From the NCBI RefSeq assembly GCF_900149705.1, contig NZ_LT703001.1:434001-498000 (forward strand): DNA of 64,000 bases, given 5' to 3'. Both the position numbers and the translations under genes were made by a program. The DNA comes from Sphingorhabdus sp. Alg231-15. GTDB taxonomy: Bacteria > Pseudomonadota > Alphaproteobacteria > Sphingomonadales > Sphingomonadaceae. Each line of letters opens with the position of its first letter. Position 1 is the stretch's first letter. The notes beneath the pieces were generated by a model, which did not search any database, was not told the DNA's origin, and saw only the letters and a list, made by a program, of their open reading frames with translations. This document shows positions 25,277 through 35,753 of the stretch, in pieces.

Positions 25277-26451
25277 CACTCTTGCTCCATCTTTATTGTC
25301 GCTATTGCCTGTGCTGCTATACCTTCTCCACGTCCGGTAAAACCCAAGCGCTCCGTCGTCGTTGCCTTGACGCTGACTTGATCGATAGAAACATCCAGCA
25401 TTTTGGCAACATTCTGCCGCATGGCTTCCCGATGGGGTTTGATTTTTGGTGCTTCGCAAATCACTGTCATATCGACATTATTGATGCGTCCACCTTTCTG
25501 TTTGATGACCGACGCTGCAAATTCAACGAATTTATCAGATGATGCGCCACGCCATTGCGGATCAGAGGGTGGAAAATGATCACCAATATCGCCGGCACCT
25601 GCAGCGCCGAGTAGAGCATCGGTAAGGGCGTGAAGCAGCACGTCAGCATCGCTATGGCCAGCGAGACCCTTGTCATGATCGATCTTCAAGCCGCCGAGCC
25701 AAAGCTCCTCGCCAATAGACAGTTGGTGAACATCAAAACCCATCCCGGTGCGTATCTGTGTCATATTCTGTTCCGAGGTATCCGCAAAGTCGAACGCCGT
25801 TGTATATTTTTTCAATCTTTCGTCACCTTCGACGACTGCTATCCTATGCCCTGCAGCTTTAAATATCTGCGCGTCATCACTCGCATTGCTGCCTTTTGGC
25901 CAGATTGCGTGCGCTTGCAACAGTTTCTTAAATTCAAAAGCTTGGGGTGTTTGCACGCGCCAGAGCGTGGAGCGATCGACAGTGTCCTGCGCATAATTGT
26001 CAGTCACGTTGATCGTTGTATCAATTGTTGGGAGCACAGGGATGGCGGCTGCTTCATCATCGAGAGCACCAAGCAGGCAATCGATCAAATTATGAGTGAG
26101 AAAAGGCCTTGCTGCATCATGGATCAGAACGTTTTTCGCACCGCCGGCTGCTTCGATAGCCGATAGACCATTTTGAACACTATCCTGACGCGTGGCGCCG
26201 CCGATAACGACTTCAAAATCTGGCAACCCTGCAAGCGCTGTGGCCAACTGATATTCCTGACCGGTCCCGATGACGATCCAAAGTTTTGCGATGTTTTGAT
26301 GATTGAGAAAACTCTCGGAACTATAGCGGACCATTGGCTGGCCTTTAAGCGCTTCATATTGCTTGGGTCGCCCGAGGCCAGATCGCTCACCCTGTCCAGC
26401 GGCAACAATAATAGCATGGTTTTGCTGGCTGAGAACGTTAGAATCAATCAT
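25276..26451 (-). CDS. ispDF: Bifunctional IspD/IspF isoprenoid enzyme
   Basis: 391 aa. Two steps of the MEP pathway in one chain. Residues 10-230 are IspD (CDP-ME synthesis) with the CTP-binding motif A-A-G-Q-G-E-R-S-G; residues 233-391 are IspF (ME-cPP synthesis) starting R-T-G-M-G-F-D-V-H and containing G-H-S-D-A-D-V and the G-D-H-F-P-P-S motif, including the Zn ligands Asp and His. The fusion is common in alphaproteobacteria. Divergent from dusB across 80 bp; downstream secreted gene is coupled. Confidence 0.96.
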   Translation of the reverse strand: MIDSNVLSQQNHAIIVAAGQGERSGLGRPKQYEALKGQPMVRYSSESFLNHQNIAKLWIVIGTGQEYQLATALAGLPDFEVVIGGATRQDSVQNGLSAIEAAGGAKNVLIHDAARPFLTHNLIDCLLGALDDEAAAIPVLPTIDTTINVTDNYAQDTVDRSTLWRVQTPQAFEFKKLLQAHAIWPKGSNASDDAQIFKAAGHRIAVVEGDERLKKYTTAFDFADTSEQNMTQIRTGMGFDVHQLSIGEELWLGGLKIDHDKGLAGHSDADVLLHALTDALLGAAGAGDIGDHFPPSDPQWRGASSDKFVEFAASVIKQKGGRINNVDMTVICEAPKIKPHREAMRQNVAKMLDVSIDQVSVKATTTERLGFTGRGEGIAAQAIATIKMEQE

Positions 26452-26531
26452 CGTAAATTGATCTAGCCCAGTCCCTGCTTGCCTGCTAGCCGCTTTGACT
26501 ATAAAGGCTGCTTAAAATTTAGGCATATGAC

Positions 26532-27527
26532 ATGACATTGAAACCCATATCAATTGACAAAATCACGATAAAAGACCCGGTCTTGCTTGCGCCGATGACC
26601 GGTGTGACTGACCTTCCCTTTCGCAAGCTTGTACGGCGTTTTGGTTCTGGCTTGAACGTCACCGAAATGATCGCCAGTCAAGCCATGATCCGCGAAACTA
26701 GGCAATCCTTGCAAAAATGCGCGTGGGATCCGATTGAGGAGCCTGTATCGATGCAGTTGGCAGGCTGTTGTCCAGAAGCAATGGCCGAGGCCGCCAAGTT
26801 AAATGAAGACCGTGGCGCGCAGATCATTGATATCAATATGGGATGTCCGGTCAAAAAAGTTGTGAACGGAGATGCTGGTTCGGCCCTCATGCGAGATTTG
26901 CCGCTTGCGGCTGCACTTATCAAATCTACCGTGGAGGCCGTAAACGTCCCGGTGACTGTAAAAATGCGTATGGGGTGGGATCATAATAGTCTTAACGCAC
27001 CCGAACTGGCTCATATCGCGGAAGATCTTGGTGCAAAAATGATCACCGTTCATGGCCGCACACGATGCCAGATGTATAAAGGCAGCGCAGACTGGACTTT
27101 CGTTAAACAGGTCAAGGACGCGGTTTCGGTGCCGGTAATCGTCAATGGCGACATCTGCACAATTGACGATTGTGAACAAGCTTTATCTGAAAGTGGTGCT
27201 GACGGGTTGATGATCGGTCGGGGTGCCTATGGCAAGCCGTGGCTACTGGGTCAGGTCATACATTGGTTTGAACATGGAACAACTTTACCCGACCCCGATC
27301 TGCAGTCGCAATATACGGTACTGGAAGAGCATTATCGGGCAATGCTGGACCTATATGGTGAAGATATCGGGGTCAAAGTGGCACGCAAACATATTGGCTG
27401 GTACACAAAAGGTTTGCCCGGTTCGGCTGAATTTCGGAACTTGGCAAACAAGGAAATGGATGCGTCTAAAGTTCTGACAATGTTAGAGGAATTCTACTCA
27501 CCTTGGCTTGATAAAGCAGCAGCCTGA
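26532..27527 (+). CDS. dusB: tRNA-dihydrouridine synthase (DusB/NifR3)
   Basis: 331 aa. FMN enzyme that reduces uridine to dihydrouridine in tRNA D-loops. The N-terminal [12 protein letters not shown] and the catalytic Cys105 in N-M-G-C-P-V-K-K are intact, as is the H-G-R-T-R-x-Q motif. First gene of the alphaproteobacterial nifR3-ntrBC-ntrYX block; its TGA overlaps the ATG of ntrB by one base. Confidence 0.95.
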   Translation: MTLKPISIDKITIKDPVLLAPMTGVTDLPFRKLVRRFGSGLNVTEMIASQAMIRETRQSLQKCAWDPIEEPVSMQLAGCCPEAMAEAAKLNEDRGAQIIDINMGCPVKKVVNGDAGSALMRDLPLAAALIKSTVEAVNVPVTVKMRMGWDHNSLNAPELAHIAEDLGAKMITVHGRTRCQMYKGSADWTFVKQVKDAVSVPVIVNGDICTIDDCEQALSESGADGLMIGRGAYGKPWLLGQVIHWFEHGTTLPDPDLQSQYTVLEEHYRAMLDLYGEDIGVKVARKHIGWYTKGLPGSAEFRNLANKEMDASKVLTMLEEFYSPWLDKAAA

Positions 27528-28600
27528 TGGGCAAACTGCCGTCGGCGGAACAGATATTCGTCGGGTTACCCGACGCGCTGCTTATCATTGATCAAAATCA
27601 TATGATTGCCAAGGTAAACCCGATTGCAGAGCATTTCTTTGGTCAGAGCGCAAAGCATCTCATTGGAGACGATATCTCTAATCAACTTCAGTTTGATGAT
27701 GATCGTCTGATGAATGCACTGACGGACAAAGACGCCCATGTTGCCGCCCGCCGGGTCGCCGTCTCGATAAAAGGGCGAGATGCGGGTTTGGTGAATTTTG
27801 ATATCCACACCATTCCCGCCGACCAAAGTTGGCGTATGGTTTCCATCGCGCCGCTTCCGGCAGATGGTCCAGTGGCAGAACAACGACGAGGCGAACAGGA
27901 TCAATTTGCCGTTCGTGCACCAGATATTTTAGGCCATGAGATCAAAAACCCGCTGGCGGCTATCAAGGGTGCTGCACAATTACTGGATCGTTCGCTTGAT
28001 CAGGACCAGAGAGCCTTGACTCACATGATAAAAGGGGAAGTCGAACGTATCGCCAAATTGCTGGACCGTGTACAAAGTCTATCAACGAAGCAGCCCGCAA
28101 AGGTCGAGCCGGTTAATGTTCATTCGCTGATAGATCGCGCTCGCAAATCGATTGAGACGGCGCAAAATGGCGCGCTTAAAATCGGTGATCAGTTTGACCC
28201 GTCACTGCCGGATGTTTTGGTTGACCCCGATGCGTTGATGCAGGTCTTGACCAATTTGCTATCCAACGCTGTTGACGCAACCAGAAATGTCGACAAGCCT
28301 GATATTCAGGTCGTCACCCGGTATAGCTTTGGTGCTTCCTTGTCTGTCCACGGATCTGAACAGATGGTTCGCTTGCCGGTAGAGATCATAGTGAGGGACA
28401 ACGGACCCGGTGTACCCGCAGAGCTGGAAAGAGACATATTCTCTCCATTTGTGTCCACCAAGAGGGAAGGACAGGGTCTTGGCCTGGCACTTGTTCATAA
28501 GCTAATTAACGATATGAACGGCCGTGTTCGATATGAAAGATCTGGGACAGCCAAACATACGCAATTCGTTCTGTTTCTGCCGATAGCGGCACAAGGATAG
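27527..28600 (+). CDS. ntrB: Nitrogen regulation sensor kinase NtrB
   Basis: 357 aa, cytoplasmic. PAS domain at about 10-110 (G-L-P-D-A-L-L-I-I-D), HisKA with His137 in L-G-H-E-I-K-N-P-L, and an HATPase domain with L-L-S-N-A-V-D-A and D-N-G-P-G-V-P boxes plus G-L-G-L-A-L. With PII protein input it phosphorylates or dephosphorylates NtrC according to nitrogen status. Its start overlaps dusB by one base and ntrC follows after 3 bp. Confidence 0.95.
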   Translation: MGKLPSAEQIFVGLPDALLIIDQNHMIAKVNPIAEHFFGQSAKHLIGDDISNQLQFDDDRLMNALTDKDAHVAARRVAVSIKGRDAGLVNFDIHTIPADQSWRMVSIAPLPADGPVAEQRRGEQDQFAVRAPDILGHEIKNPLAAIKGAAQLLDRSLDQDQRALTHMIKGEVERIAKLLDRVQSLSTKQPAKVEPVNVHSLIDRARKSIETAQNGALKIGDQFDPSLPDVLVDPDALMQVLTNLLSNAVDATRNVDKPDIQVVTRYSFGASLSVHGSEQMVRLPVEIIVRDNGPGVPAELERDIFSPFVSTKREGQGLGLALVHKLINDMNGRVRYERSGTAKHTQFVLFLPIAAQG

Positions 28601-28603
28601 TCT

Positions 28604-30022
28604 ATGGCCAAACAAACCATATTACTCGTTGAAGATGACCCTTCGGTAAGCCACATCATCTCAACCGCATTAAAAGCGGAAGGCATGGCGGTGGATAGCT
28701 GCAAAACCATATCCGACCGTGATGCGCTATTAGCCAGCGGGAAATACGACCTCTTGATTACAGATGTCGGTTTAGGCGAAGAGGATGGCATCGCAACCTT
28801 GGATGCCGTCAAAGGACGCGATCCCGATCTGCCCATCATTGTTATCTCAGCACAAAATACACTGAACACAGCCGTTAGAGCATCAGAAACTGGTGCGTTC
28901 GAGTATTTTCCTAAACCGTTTGATCTCGATGAACTGGTCGAAGTGGTCCAACAAGCGATCAAGCCGCGCAGTGAAATCTTGTCCCGAGAAATAATGGAAG
29001 AGGATAATCTGCCACTGGTCGGACGCAGCCCAGCAATGCAAGAAGTCTATCGGATGATTGCACGGCTGTTGCGCAATGATTTATCGGTTTTGATTTTGGG
29101 TGAATCCGGAACTGGTAAAGAGTTGGTCGCTGAAGCCATCCATAATCTCGGCCATCGCAAAGAGGGCCCCTTTATCGCGGTCAATATGGCAGCAATTCCT
29201 ACTGACCTGATTGAAGCGGAACTATTTGGTCATGAAAAAGGTGCATTTACCGGTGCTGTGAACAGCGCTGCCGGGAAATTCGAGCAAGCGCAGGGCGGCA
29301 CACTGTTTCTTGACGAAATTGGTGATATGCCGATGCACGCGCAGACCCGATTGTTACGGGCATTGCAATCTGGTGAGATTAACCGGGTTGGCGGAAAGGG
29401 ATTGATCAAGCTCAACGTTCGAATTGTCGCTGCGACCAATCAGGATTTTGTGAACCTGATTGAGGATGGCCGGTTTCGAGAAGACCTCTATTATCGTATC
29501 AATGTTGTTCCAATAGAATTGCCGCCACTTCGTGATCGAGCCGGAGATGTCCCGGCACTCGCCAATCATTTTTTGAGTTTGGCGGCTTCTGAGGGACTGC
29601 CCCAGAAAGTATTAACCGATGAGGGTATGGAGATGCTTTCTCGGCATGGTTGGCGCGGAAATGTTCGGGAACTTAAGAACCTTATCTATCGGCTGGTGGT
29701 GACTGCTCGGGAAGAAGAGCTTTCTGAAACGGCAGTAAGACAGATTCTACAATTGCAGCAAAGTGATGAGCAAGACGACAAGGTCAATTCGCGGTTTTCT
29801 GATCGCGTAAAGTCGATTGTCGGGGATCTGATTTCTGACAAGGATAATGAAAATTCGCTTTATGTTCGGGCTCTGGAAAAGTTCGAACGACCGATGCTCG
29901 AAGAAATTTTACGCAAAGCAGGAGGCAACCAGATCAAGGCTGCGAACATGTTGGGTATTAACCGAAACACCTTGCGTAAAAAACTAACCGAATATGGAAT
30001 TGATCCGTCGCAATCGCGATAG
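28604..30022 (+). CDS. ntrC: Nitrogen regulation response regulator NtrC (sigma-54 activator)
   Basis: 472 aa. Receiver domain with phospho-acceptor Asp54 (L-I-T-D-V), AAA+ domain with Walker A G-E-S-G-T-G-K-E, the sigma-54 contact loop G-A-F-T-G-A and Walker B L-F-L-D-E-I, then a Fis-type helix-turn-helix at the C terminus (N-Q-I-K-A-A-N-M-L-G-I-N-R-N-T-L). All parts needed to activate sigma-54 promoters are intact. Partner of NtrB just upstream. The usual Pro after the receiver Asp strand is Gly here. Confidence 0.96.
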   Translation: MAKQTILLVEDDPSVSHIISTALKAEGMAVDSCKTISDRDALLASGKYDLLITDVGLGEEDGIATLDAVKGRDPDLPIIVISAQNTLNTAVRASETGAFEYFPKPFDLDELVEVVQQAIKPRSEILSREIMEEDNLPLVGRSPAMQEVYRMIARLLRNDLSVLILGESGTGKELVAEAIHNLGHRKEGPFIAVNMAAIPTDLIEAELFGHEKGAFTGAVNSAAGKFEQAQGGTLFLDEIGDMPMHAQTRLLRALQSGEINRVGGKGLIKLNVRIVAATNQDFVNLIEDGRFREDLYYRINVVPIELPPLRDRAGDVPALANHFLSLAASEGLPQKVLTDEGMEMLSRHGWRGNVRELKNLIYRLVVTAREEELSETAVRQILQLQQSDEQDDKVNSRFSDRVKSIVGDLISDKDNENSLYVRALEKFERPMLEEILRKAGGNQIKAANMLGINRNTLRKKLTEYGIDPSQSR

Positions 30023-30105
30023 GTTGATCGACGGGCACGTTAAAGCGTGACATTTTTGTTTCATTAGTGCTGTTTTTACAACGAAACTGTTGTATCAAGA
30101 GCACA

Positions 30106-32439
30106 ATGAACGCTCAGAAATCTCCCTTTGAAAAACGCTCGCCAGTCTGGCTTCGTCGTTTGTCAATTCTGGCTGAAGATGACAAAGCGATGAAGCGAGT
30201 AGAATGGGCGGTTGTTCTGCTTCTGTTGGTGACCGTGATTGGCAGCTATCTGCTGCTGAACTCGCAATCAGGTCGCACCGATTTTATTTCACCTCCGCTG
30301 ACGGCCGCATTGCTTGTTACCAATCTTATCCCTGCAATCATCTTGTTGGTTTTGCTGGGCCGCCGGATAGCCAAGGGAAGGGCAGCCAAATCTGCGGTCG
30401 GGAGCAGTGGACGGTTACACGTTCGTCTTGTCGCGCTGTTTTCACTGGTAGCCAGCGTACCGATGTTGCTCGTAGTTATATTTGCTTCGTTACTGTTTCA
30501 ATATGGCGTTGAGTTCTGGTTCTCAGATCGAGCGCGCGGGATGTTGGAAAATGCAAATAGTCTGGCGCGCGGCTATTATGATCAGAACCGCAAGGATGTT
30601 GGCGATGAGACAATCACCATGGCGAGTGATTTACGGAGCTTTCTGTCAGAGAAAGGAATTAATCATCCGGAGTTTGCGGAGAATTATTCTTTTCAGGTGC
30701 TAACCCGGAAATTGAATGAGTCTGCGATCATTCAATTTGGTGACGATGGCCTTGCTCGAACGGCAGCTGCGGTTAATCCGGACAATAGTGATGAAGATAC
30801 AAAGATCACCGAGGATGTGATCAACCAGTTGATCGCCGGTGAGAATTATGTCGTTACCGCAAAAGCGAATAAGATTGAGGCCGTAACGCTACTGGATCGG
30901 GAATCGCAGGTATTCCTCTATGCCGCTCGGGACTCCGATATGTTGGCCCTTAGCCAGTGGGAGCGCGCTCAGTCGGTGCTAGCAGATTACGACAATCTGT
31001 TCACGCGATCTCGCAGCCTTCAATTACAGTTTAATATAGCTTTATTTGTCGTCTCATTATTCATTGTGGGATTGGCGTTATGGATCGCACTCGCCGTTGC
31101 GGACCGAATGGTAAGACCCGTCGGTGAACTGGTTTATGCGGCCAAAAGAATCACCGAGGGCGACCTTGCCACACGTGTTCCTTCACCTATTGAAAAAGAC
31201 GAGATCGGAACATTGGGTCGGGCGTTTAATCGCATGACCGAAAGGCTGGAGAACCAGACAACCGCATTGCTCACTGCCAATGAACAGTTGGGCAGCAGGC
31301 GTGCCTTTATTGAAACGGTTCTTGAATCCGTAACCGCAGGAATAATCAGCTTAGATCAGGCAGGACAAGTTCGGCTTGCAAACTCTCGGGCACAATCGCT
31401 GCTCGGAAAGGAAACAGACGACTTACTGGATAAGCGTATTGCAGATGTCGCCCCTGGATTTGCAGAGCTGATTGAGGCCGGCGTAGAAAATACCATCACC
31501 CAGTTTCTTTCCGGCAATGAGATCCGCACCCTTGAGGTGAAGATAGTGGGAGGGCCTTCCGGTCACGTCATTACTTTTGAAGATATTACACAACGCCTAT
31601 TGGATCAAAGGCGCGCCGCCTGGTCAGATGTCGCGCGACGTATTGCGCATGAAATCAAGAACCCGCTGACACCGATCCAGTTGGCCGCAGAGCGTTTGCA
31701 GCGCCGGTTTGGCAAAAATATTGTCGAAGGCAGTTCAATCTTTTCTCAGTTAACCGGCACAATTGTCCGGCAGGTTGGTGACCTTCGCAATATTGTTGAT
31801 GAGTTTTCTTCCTTTGCTCGCATGCCGAAACCAGTTTTCCGCGATGAAAATTTGGTCGATGTCGTCAAGCAGGCCCTGTTTCTTCAGGAAGTTGCGCATC
31901 CCAAAATCAATTTCCGATTTGAATCGGATGACCAGCAACTTTCGCTGGTATGCGACCGCCGACAACTGGGGCAGGCGCTTACCAACATCGTTAAAAATGC
32001 TGTTGAAGCGGTAGAGCAAAAAGCAGAAGCGAACGACAATTATGCGTTCGAGGATGGCCAGATATGCATGAGTGTTCGTCGCAACGGCGATGATGTCGAA
32101 ATTCAATTAGACGACAATGGAATCGGATTGCCCGCAGAACGGGAACGTATTGTCGAACCTTATATGACGACAAGGGAAAAAGGCACTGGTCTCGGGCTCG
32201 CAATTGTGAAGAAAATTATCGAGGAACATTTTGGCGATATTACGTTCACCGATTCCTGTTCCACAGAGGAAGGCGGCGGCACACGTGTTACCATATGTCT
32301 AAACCCCGCAAAACTTGCCCGTTTGAGTGAGAATCGTTCATCGTATGAGGACGAGACAGAGAAGCAAACATTGGCAGATACAGCCGTCGCAATGAGCAGC
32401 GAACAAATCGCACCACAAGATAAATTACCCCCTAGTTAG
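30106..32439 (+). CDS. ntrY: Sensor histidine kinase NtrY
   Basis: 777 aa from ATG 30106; a TTG-like upstream extension to 30067 is less likely. Membrane spans near residues 38-56, 65-90, 110-135 and 300-325 enclose a periplasmic domain. Then come a HAMP domain (R-M-V-R-P-V-G-E-L), a PAS domain near 395-500, HisKA with R-I-A-H-E-I-K-N-P-L-T-P and an HATPase with D-N-G-I-G-L-P and G-T-G-L-G-L-A boxes. It pairs with NtrX ten bases downstream and controls nitrogen, redox or envelope responses in alphaproteobacteria. Confidence 0.95.
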   Translation: MNAQKSPFEKRSPVWLRRLSILAEDDKAMKRVEWAVVLLLLVTVIGSYLLLNSQSGRTDFISPPLTAALLVTNLIPAIILLVLLGRRIAKGRAAKSAVGSSGRLHVRLVALFSLVASVPMLLVVIFASLLFQYGVEFWFSDRARGMLENANSLARGYYDQNRKDVGDETITMASDLRSFLSEKGINHPEFAENYSFQVLTRKLNESAIIQFGDDGLARTAAAVNPDNSDEDTKITEDVINQLIAGENYVVTAKANKIEAVTLLDRESQVFLYAARDSDMLALSQWERAQSVLADYDNLFTRSRSLQLQFNIALFVVSLFIVGLALWIALAVADRMVRPVGELVYAAKRITEGDLATRVPSPIEKDEIGTLGRAFNRMTERLENQTTALLTANEQLGSRRAFIETVLESVTAGIISLDQAGQVRLANSRAQSLLGKETDDLLDKRIADVAPGFAELIEAGVENTITQFLSGNEIRTLEVKIVGGPSGHVITFEDITQRLLDQRRAAWSDVARRIAHEIKNPLTPIQLAAERLQRRFGKNIVEGSSIFSQLTGTIVRQVGDLRNIVDEFSSFARMPKPVFRDENLVDVVKQALFLQEVAHPKINFRFESDDQQLSLVCDRRQLGQALTNIVKNAVEAVEQKAEANDNYAFEDGQICMSVRRNGDDVEIQLDDNGIGLPAERERIVEPYMTTREKGTGLGLAIVKKIIEEHFGDITFTDSCSTEEGGGTRVTICLNPAKLARLSENRSSYEDETEKQTLADTAVAMSSEQIAPQDKLPPS

Positions 32440-32449
32440 AGGTCGAAAA

Positions 32450-33832
32450 ATGGCATTAGATATCCTTATTGTTGATGATGAACCGGATATCCGGGAATTG
32501 ATTTCCGGTGTTCTGGAAGATGATGGCTATGAGACAAGAGTCGCAGCGGACAGCGACTCAGCATTGGCTGCTGTTAAAGAACGGAAACCATCTTTAGTGC
32601 TTCTCGACGTGTGGCTAAGAGGGTCTCGACTGGATGGCCTGGAGCTCTTGACGGAGATAAAAAAAATTGATCCCAAATTGCCGGTAATTGTAATTTCGGG
32701 GCACGGTAATATTGATACGGCGGTCGCTGCTATCTCTCAGGGCGCGGTTGATTTCATCGAAAAACCATTTGAAGCTGAACATCTTATGCACCTTGTTGCA
32801 CGGGCGACGGAAACCGAAAGTCTGCGCAGGGAAAATGAGATATTGAAAGCGCGAGTTGGCTTTGCCGACGAGTTGACCGGAAATAGCCCCGCCGTAAACG
32901 CGGTCCGAGCAACTTTGAAAAGGGTCGCTGGAACAGGGAGTCGTCTATTGATTTCTGGTCCTGCGGGTGTCGGCAAGGAAGTTGCAGCTCGTTTGATGCA
33001 TAACTGGAGTACGCGTGCCAATGCACCTTTTGTTACGATCAGCGCTGCGCGCCTTTCACCGGAAAGCGTTGAAGAAGAGCTCTTTGGCACTGAAAAAAAT
33101 GGCATCGTCGAGAAAATAGGCCTGATGGAAGAAGCGCATGGCGGAACGTTGTTTATCGACGAAGTGGCCGATATGCCTCTCGATACCCAAGGGAAAATAT
33201 TGCGGGTCTTGACGGAACAAAGCTTCATTCGACTTGGCGGCAGTCAACGCGTTAAAGTTGACGTCAGGGTGGTTTCGGCAACCTCTCGTAATCTTGATGA
33301 GGAAATTCAGGAAAAGCGTTTTCGGGAAGACCTGTTCTATCGTCTAAATGTGGTACCCGTGGAGCTGCCACCGTTAAACCAACGCCGCGAAGACATTCCA
33401 ACCTTGGTAGAACATTATTCAGCGCGTTTCGCGAGTGATCAACGGCTCAATCCGCCAGAAATCTCAACCGAAGCGATGGCGGCGCTTCAGGCTTGTGATT
33501 GGCCTGGTAACGTCCGACAGTTGCGTAATGTTATAGAGCGCACAATAATATTGGCCCCAAAGGATAATTTTGAGAAAATCGAAATCGAGATGTTGCCTCC
33601 CGAAATATTGGGCAACGATGACGATCTAGATCAAGGGGTAGCTTCTTTAATGGGCTCACCATTGCGTGAAGCACGTGAGAGTTTTGAGCGGGAATATCTC
33701 AAGGTTCAGATACGTAGATTCTCGGGTAACATCTCAAAAACGGCAAATTTTATCGGCATGGAGCGCTCAGCTTTACACCGAAAGTTAAAGATCCTGGGTC
33801 TTGCGGCAAAAAAGAAGCAAATTGCCGAATAG
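32450..33832 (+). CDS. ntrX: Response regulator NtrX
   Basis: 460 aa. Receiver with Asp53 (V-L-L-D-V), AAA+ domain with Walker A G-P-A-G-V-G-K-E and Walker B T-L-F-I-D-E-V, and a C-terminal Fis-type helix-turn-helix (G-N-I-S-K-T-A-N-F-I-G-M-E-R-S-A-L). The G-A-F-T-G-A loop of NtrC is replaced by K-N-G-I-V-E-K-I-G, as in other alphaproteobacterial NtrX proteins, so it should not directly activate sigma-54. Operon with ntrY. Confidence 0.95.
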   Translation: MALDILIVDDEPDIRELISGVLEDDGYETRVAADSDSALAAVKERKPSLVLLDVWLRGSRLDGLELLTEIKKIDPKLPVIVISGHGNIDTAVAAISQGAVDFIEKPFEAEHLMHLVARATETESLRRENEILKARVGFADELTGNSPAVNAVRATLKRVAGTGSRLLISGPAGVGKEVAARLMHNWSTRANAPFVTISAARLSPESVEEELFGTEKNGIVEKIGLMEEAHGGTLFIDEVADMPLDTQGKILRVLTEQSFIRLGGSQRVKVDVRVVSATSRNLDEEIQEKRFREDLFYRLNVVPVELPPLNQRREDIPTLVEHYSARFASDQRLNPPEISTEAMAALQACDWPGNVRQLRNVIERTIILAPKDNFEKIEIEMLPPEILGNDDDLDQGVASLMGSPLREARESFEREYLKVQIRRFSGNISKTANFIGMERSALHRKLKILGLAAKKKQIAE

Positions 33833-33966
33833 CGATTGACCGGATTGCGGTTGTAGCTTCTTGAACTAATCCATATATGTTCACCAAGCGGTTCCCCCTA
33901 AGAGTCTAAAACCGCGGACTAAAACCCTGTCTGCGGCCTCGATGCCGCCAAAAACCGGAGTCAAAA

Positions 33967-34461
33967 ATGACCGATAAATCAAATAACTTGCAAGACCTCT
34001 TTCTAAACTCTCTGCGGAAAACAAAAATGCCAGTGACGATGTTTCTGGTGAAGGGCGTAAAACTGCAGGGTATAGTGACATGGTTTGACAATTTTTCAGT
34101 ATTATTACGCCGTGATGGTCAATCACAGCTGGTCTACAAGCACGCTATTTCGACGATCATGCCGTCGCAAACTATGGATATGCAGGCATTTGCCGATCTT
34201 ATGGAGCGAGCAAAAAGCAAAAATGGTGTGTTGCAGGAAGTGTTTCTAACAGCGGTACGTGACAGCAGTGATCCAGTCACCATGTTCCTTGTGAACGGTG
34301 TTATGCTGCAAGGCGAGGTCGCGGCCTATGACCTCTTCTGCATCTTGCTGGAGCGGGAAGGCTTGGCACAGCTCGTTTACAAACACGCAATTTCGACCAT
34401 TCAACCTAGCGGCCCGATTAATCTGGCTGACTATAACAACGTGGATGAAGGCTCCCATTGA
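33967..34461 (+). CDS. hfq: Tandem (double-domain) RNA chaperone Hfq
   Basis: 164 aa, twice the usual length. Two complete Sm units at about 8-67 and 89-148 are joined by a 20-residue helical linker. Both keep L-Q-(D/E), G-V-x-L-Q-G and V-Y-K-H-A-I-S-T (Y57-K58-H59; Y138-K139-H140), the proximal uridine-binding residues. The basic rim differs: L-R-K-T-K in unit 1 but V-R-D-S-S-D in unit 2. On the distal face Lys of K-L-Q-G becomes Met in unit 2. Three copies could make a pseudo-hexamer. It follows ntrX by 134 bp and overlaps hflX. Confidence 0.95.
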   Translation: MTDKSNNLQDLFLNSLRKTKMPVTMFLVKGVKLQGIVTWFDNFSVLLRRDGQSQLVYKHAISTIMPSQTMDMQAFADLMERAKSKNGVLQEVFLTAVRDSSDPVTMFLVNGVMLQGEVAAYDLFCILLEREGLAQLVYKHAISTIQPSGPINLADYNNVDEGSH

Positions 34462-35753
34462 TACCTTTTGAAAAAGATGGATTGGACGGTACAAAAGATA
34501 AGGCTGTTATTGCCCATCCCGATCTGGGGTCGCTCGGTCAGAATGCTTTGGAATATCGGCTTGAAGAAGCCGTTGGTCTGGCTTTGGCGATTGGATTGGA
34601 AACTACCTCATCGCGATATTTCGCGGTTCGTGCACCGAAACCTGGGACACTCTTTGGGGCCGGTCAAGTCGGACAAATCAAGACAATATTGGCGCAGGAA
34701 GACGCCAATATATTGATTGTCGATGGCATGTTAAGTGCCATTCAGCAGCGCAATCTGGAAGAAGAGCTGAAGGTCAAGGTCATCGACCGGACGGGTTTGA
34801 TACTTGAGATATTTGGAGCAAGAGCCGCAACTGCCGAAGGACGACTGCAGGTGGAACTCGCACATCTTGACTATCAGGCGGGCCGGCTTGTGCGTAGCTG
34901 GACTCACTTGGAGCGGCAACGTGGCGGTTTTGGTTTTCTCGGTGGACCAGGTGAAACACAGATTGAATCCGATCGCAGAATGATCCGTGATCGAATGGCA
35001 AAACTGCGCAAGGAATTGTCGCATCTTCGAAAGACCCGAACATTGCACCGATCCCGGCGCCAGAAAGCGCCATGGCCGGTTATTGCTCTTGTTGGTTACA
35101 CAAACGCTGGTAAATCGACGCTCTTCAATCGGTTAACGGGTGCCGAGGTATTTGCCGAGGATTTGCTGTTTGCCACACTTGATCCGACTATGCGCCAATT
35201 CCCGTTACCAGGATATGACAAGGCGATAATCTCTGATACTGTTGGTTTTGTATCGGATCTACCAACACAATTGGTCGCCGCTTTTCGCGCGACGCTTGAG
35301 GAGGTCACCGCCGCCGATGTGATCATTCACGTCAGGGATATTTCCCACGCATCAAGAGACAGCCAAGCCCATGATGTGGAGCAGATTCTTCGAGAGCTGG
35401 GTGTCGAGTTGGAAGACGGGGAGGGGGCTCCGATTATTGAAGCGTGGAACAAGATTGATCTTGTTAGTACCGACGATAAAGAGAGCGTACAGTTACCGCA
35501 GCATATTCCCGACAATGTCTGTTTGATTTCTGCCGCTACCGGTCAGGGCGTTGACACGCTTGTCGAAATGATAACCGAGAACTTGTCACGCAACCATAAT
35601 GTTGAGACAGTAACCTTGCCCGTATCTGACGGGAAACGCCTGGCGTGGCTGCACGAAAATGGCCGCGTCTTGCAAACTGAGCATGAAAATCACGATCTGG
35701 TGCTGGACGTTCAAATGTCCCGTCGCAATTGGGGGCGATTCCACGCGCTTTAG
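34458..35753 (+). CDS. hflX: GTPase HflX
   Basis: 431 aa, starting at TTG 34458 whose last bases overlap the hfq stop; no in-frame ATG exists until deep in the domain, so coupled TTG initiation is the best fit. HflX binds and splits stalled ribosomes. A glycine-rich HflX N-domain motif (F-L-G-G-P-G-E-T-Q) precedes the G domain with G1 [10 protein letters not shown]3 D-T-V-G-F and G4 N-K-I-D. The 3' end overlaps convergent mazG by 4 bp. Confidence 0.95.
   Translation: MIPFEKDGLDGTKDKAVIAHPDLGSLGQNALEYRLEEAVGLALAIGLETTSSRYFAVRAPKPGTLFGAGQVGQIKTILAQEDANILIVDGMLSAIQQRNLEEELKVKVIDRTGLILEIFGARAATAEGRLQVELAHLDYQAGRLVRSWTHLERQRGGFGFLGGPGETQIESDRRMIRDRMAKLRKELSHLRKTRTLHRSRRQKAPWPVIALVGYTNAGKSTLFNRLTGAEVFAEDLLFATLDPTMRQFPLPGYDKAIISDTVGFVSDLPTQLVAAFRATLEEVTAADVIIHVRDISHASRDSQAHDVEQILRELGVELEDGEGAPIIEAWNKIDLVSTDDKESVQLPQHIPDNVCLISAATGQGVDTLVEMITENLSRNHNVETVTLPVSDGKRLAWLHENGRVLQTEHENHDLVLDVQMSRRNWGRFHAL

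Noticed and set aside
25277-25459. 61-residue upstream extension of the secreted hypothetical protein frame
   Set aside because: It lies within ispDF in another frame; the signal peptide begins at ATG 25276.
32450-33832. NtrX lacking GAFTGA as a damaged gene
   Set aside because: This change is normal in alphaproteobacterial NtrX and the rest of the protein is intact.
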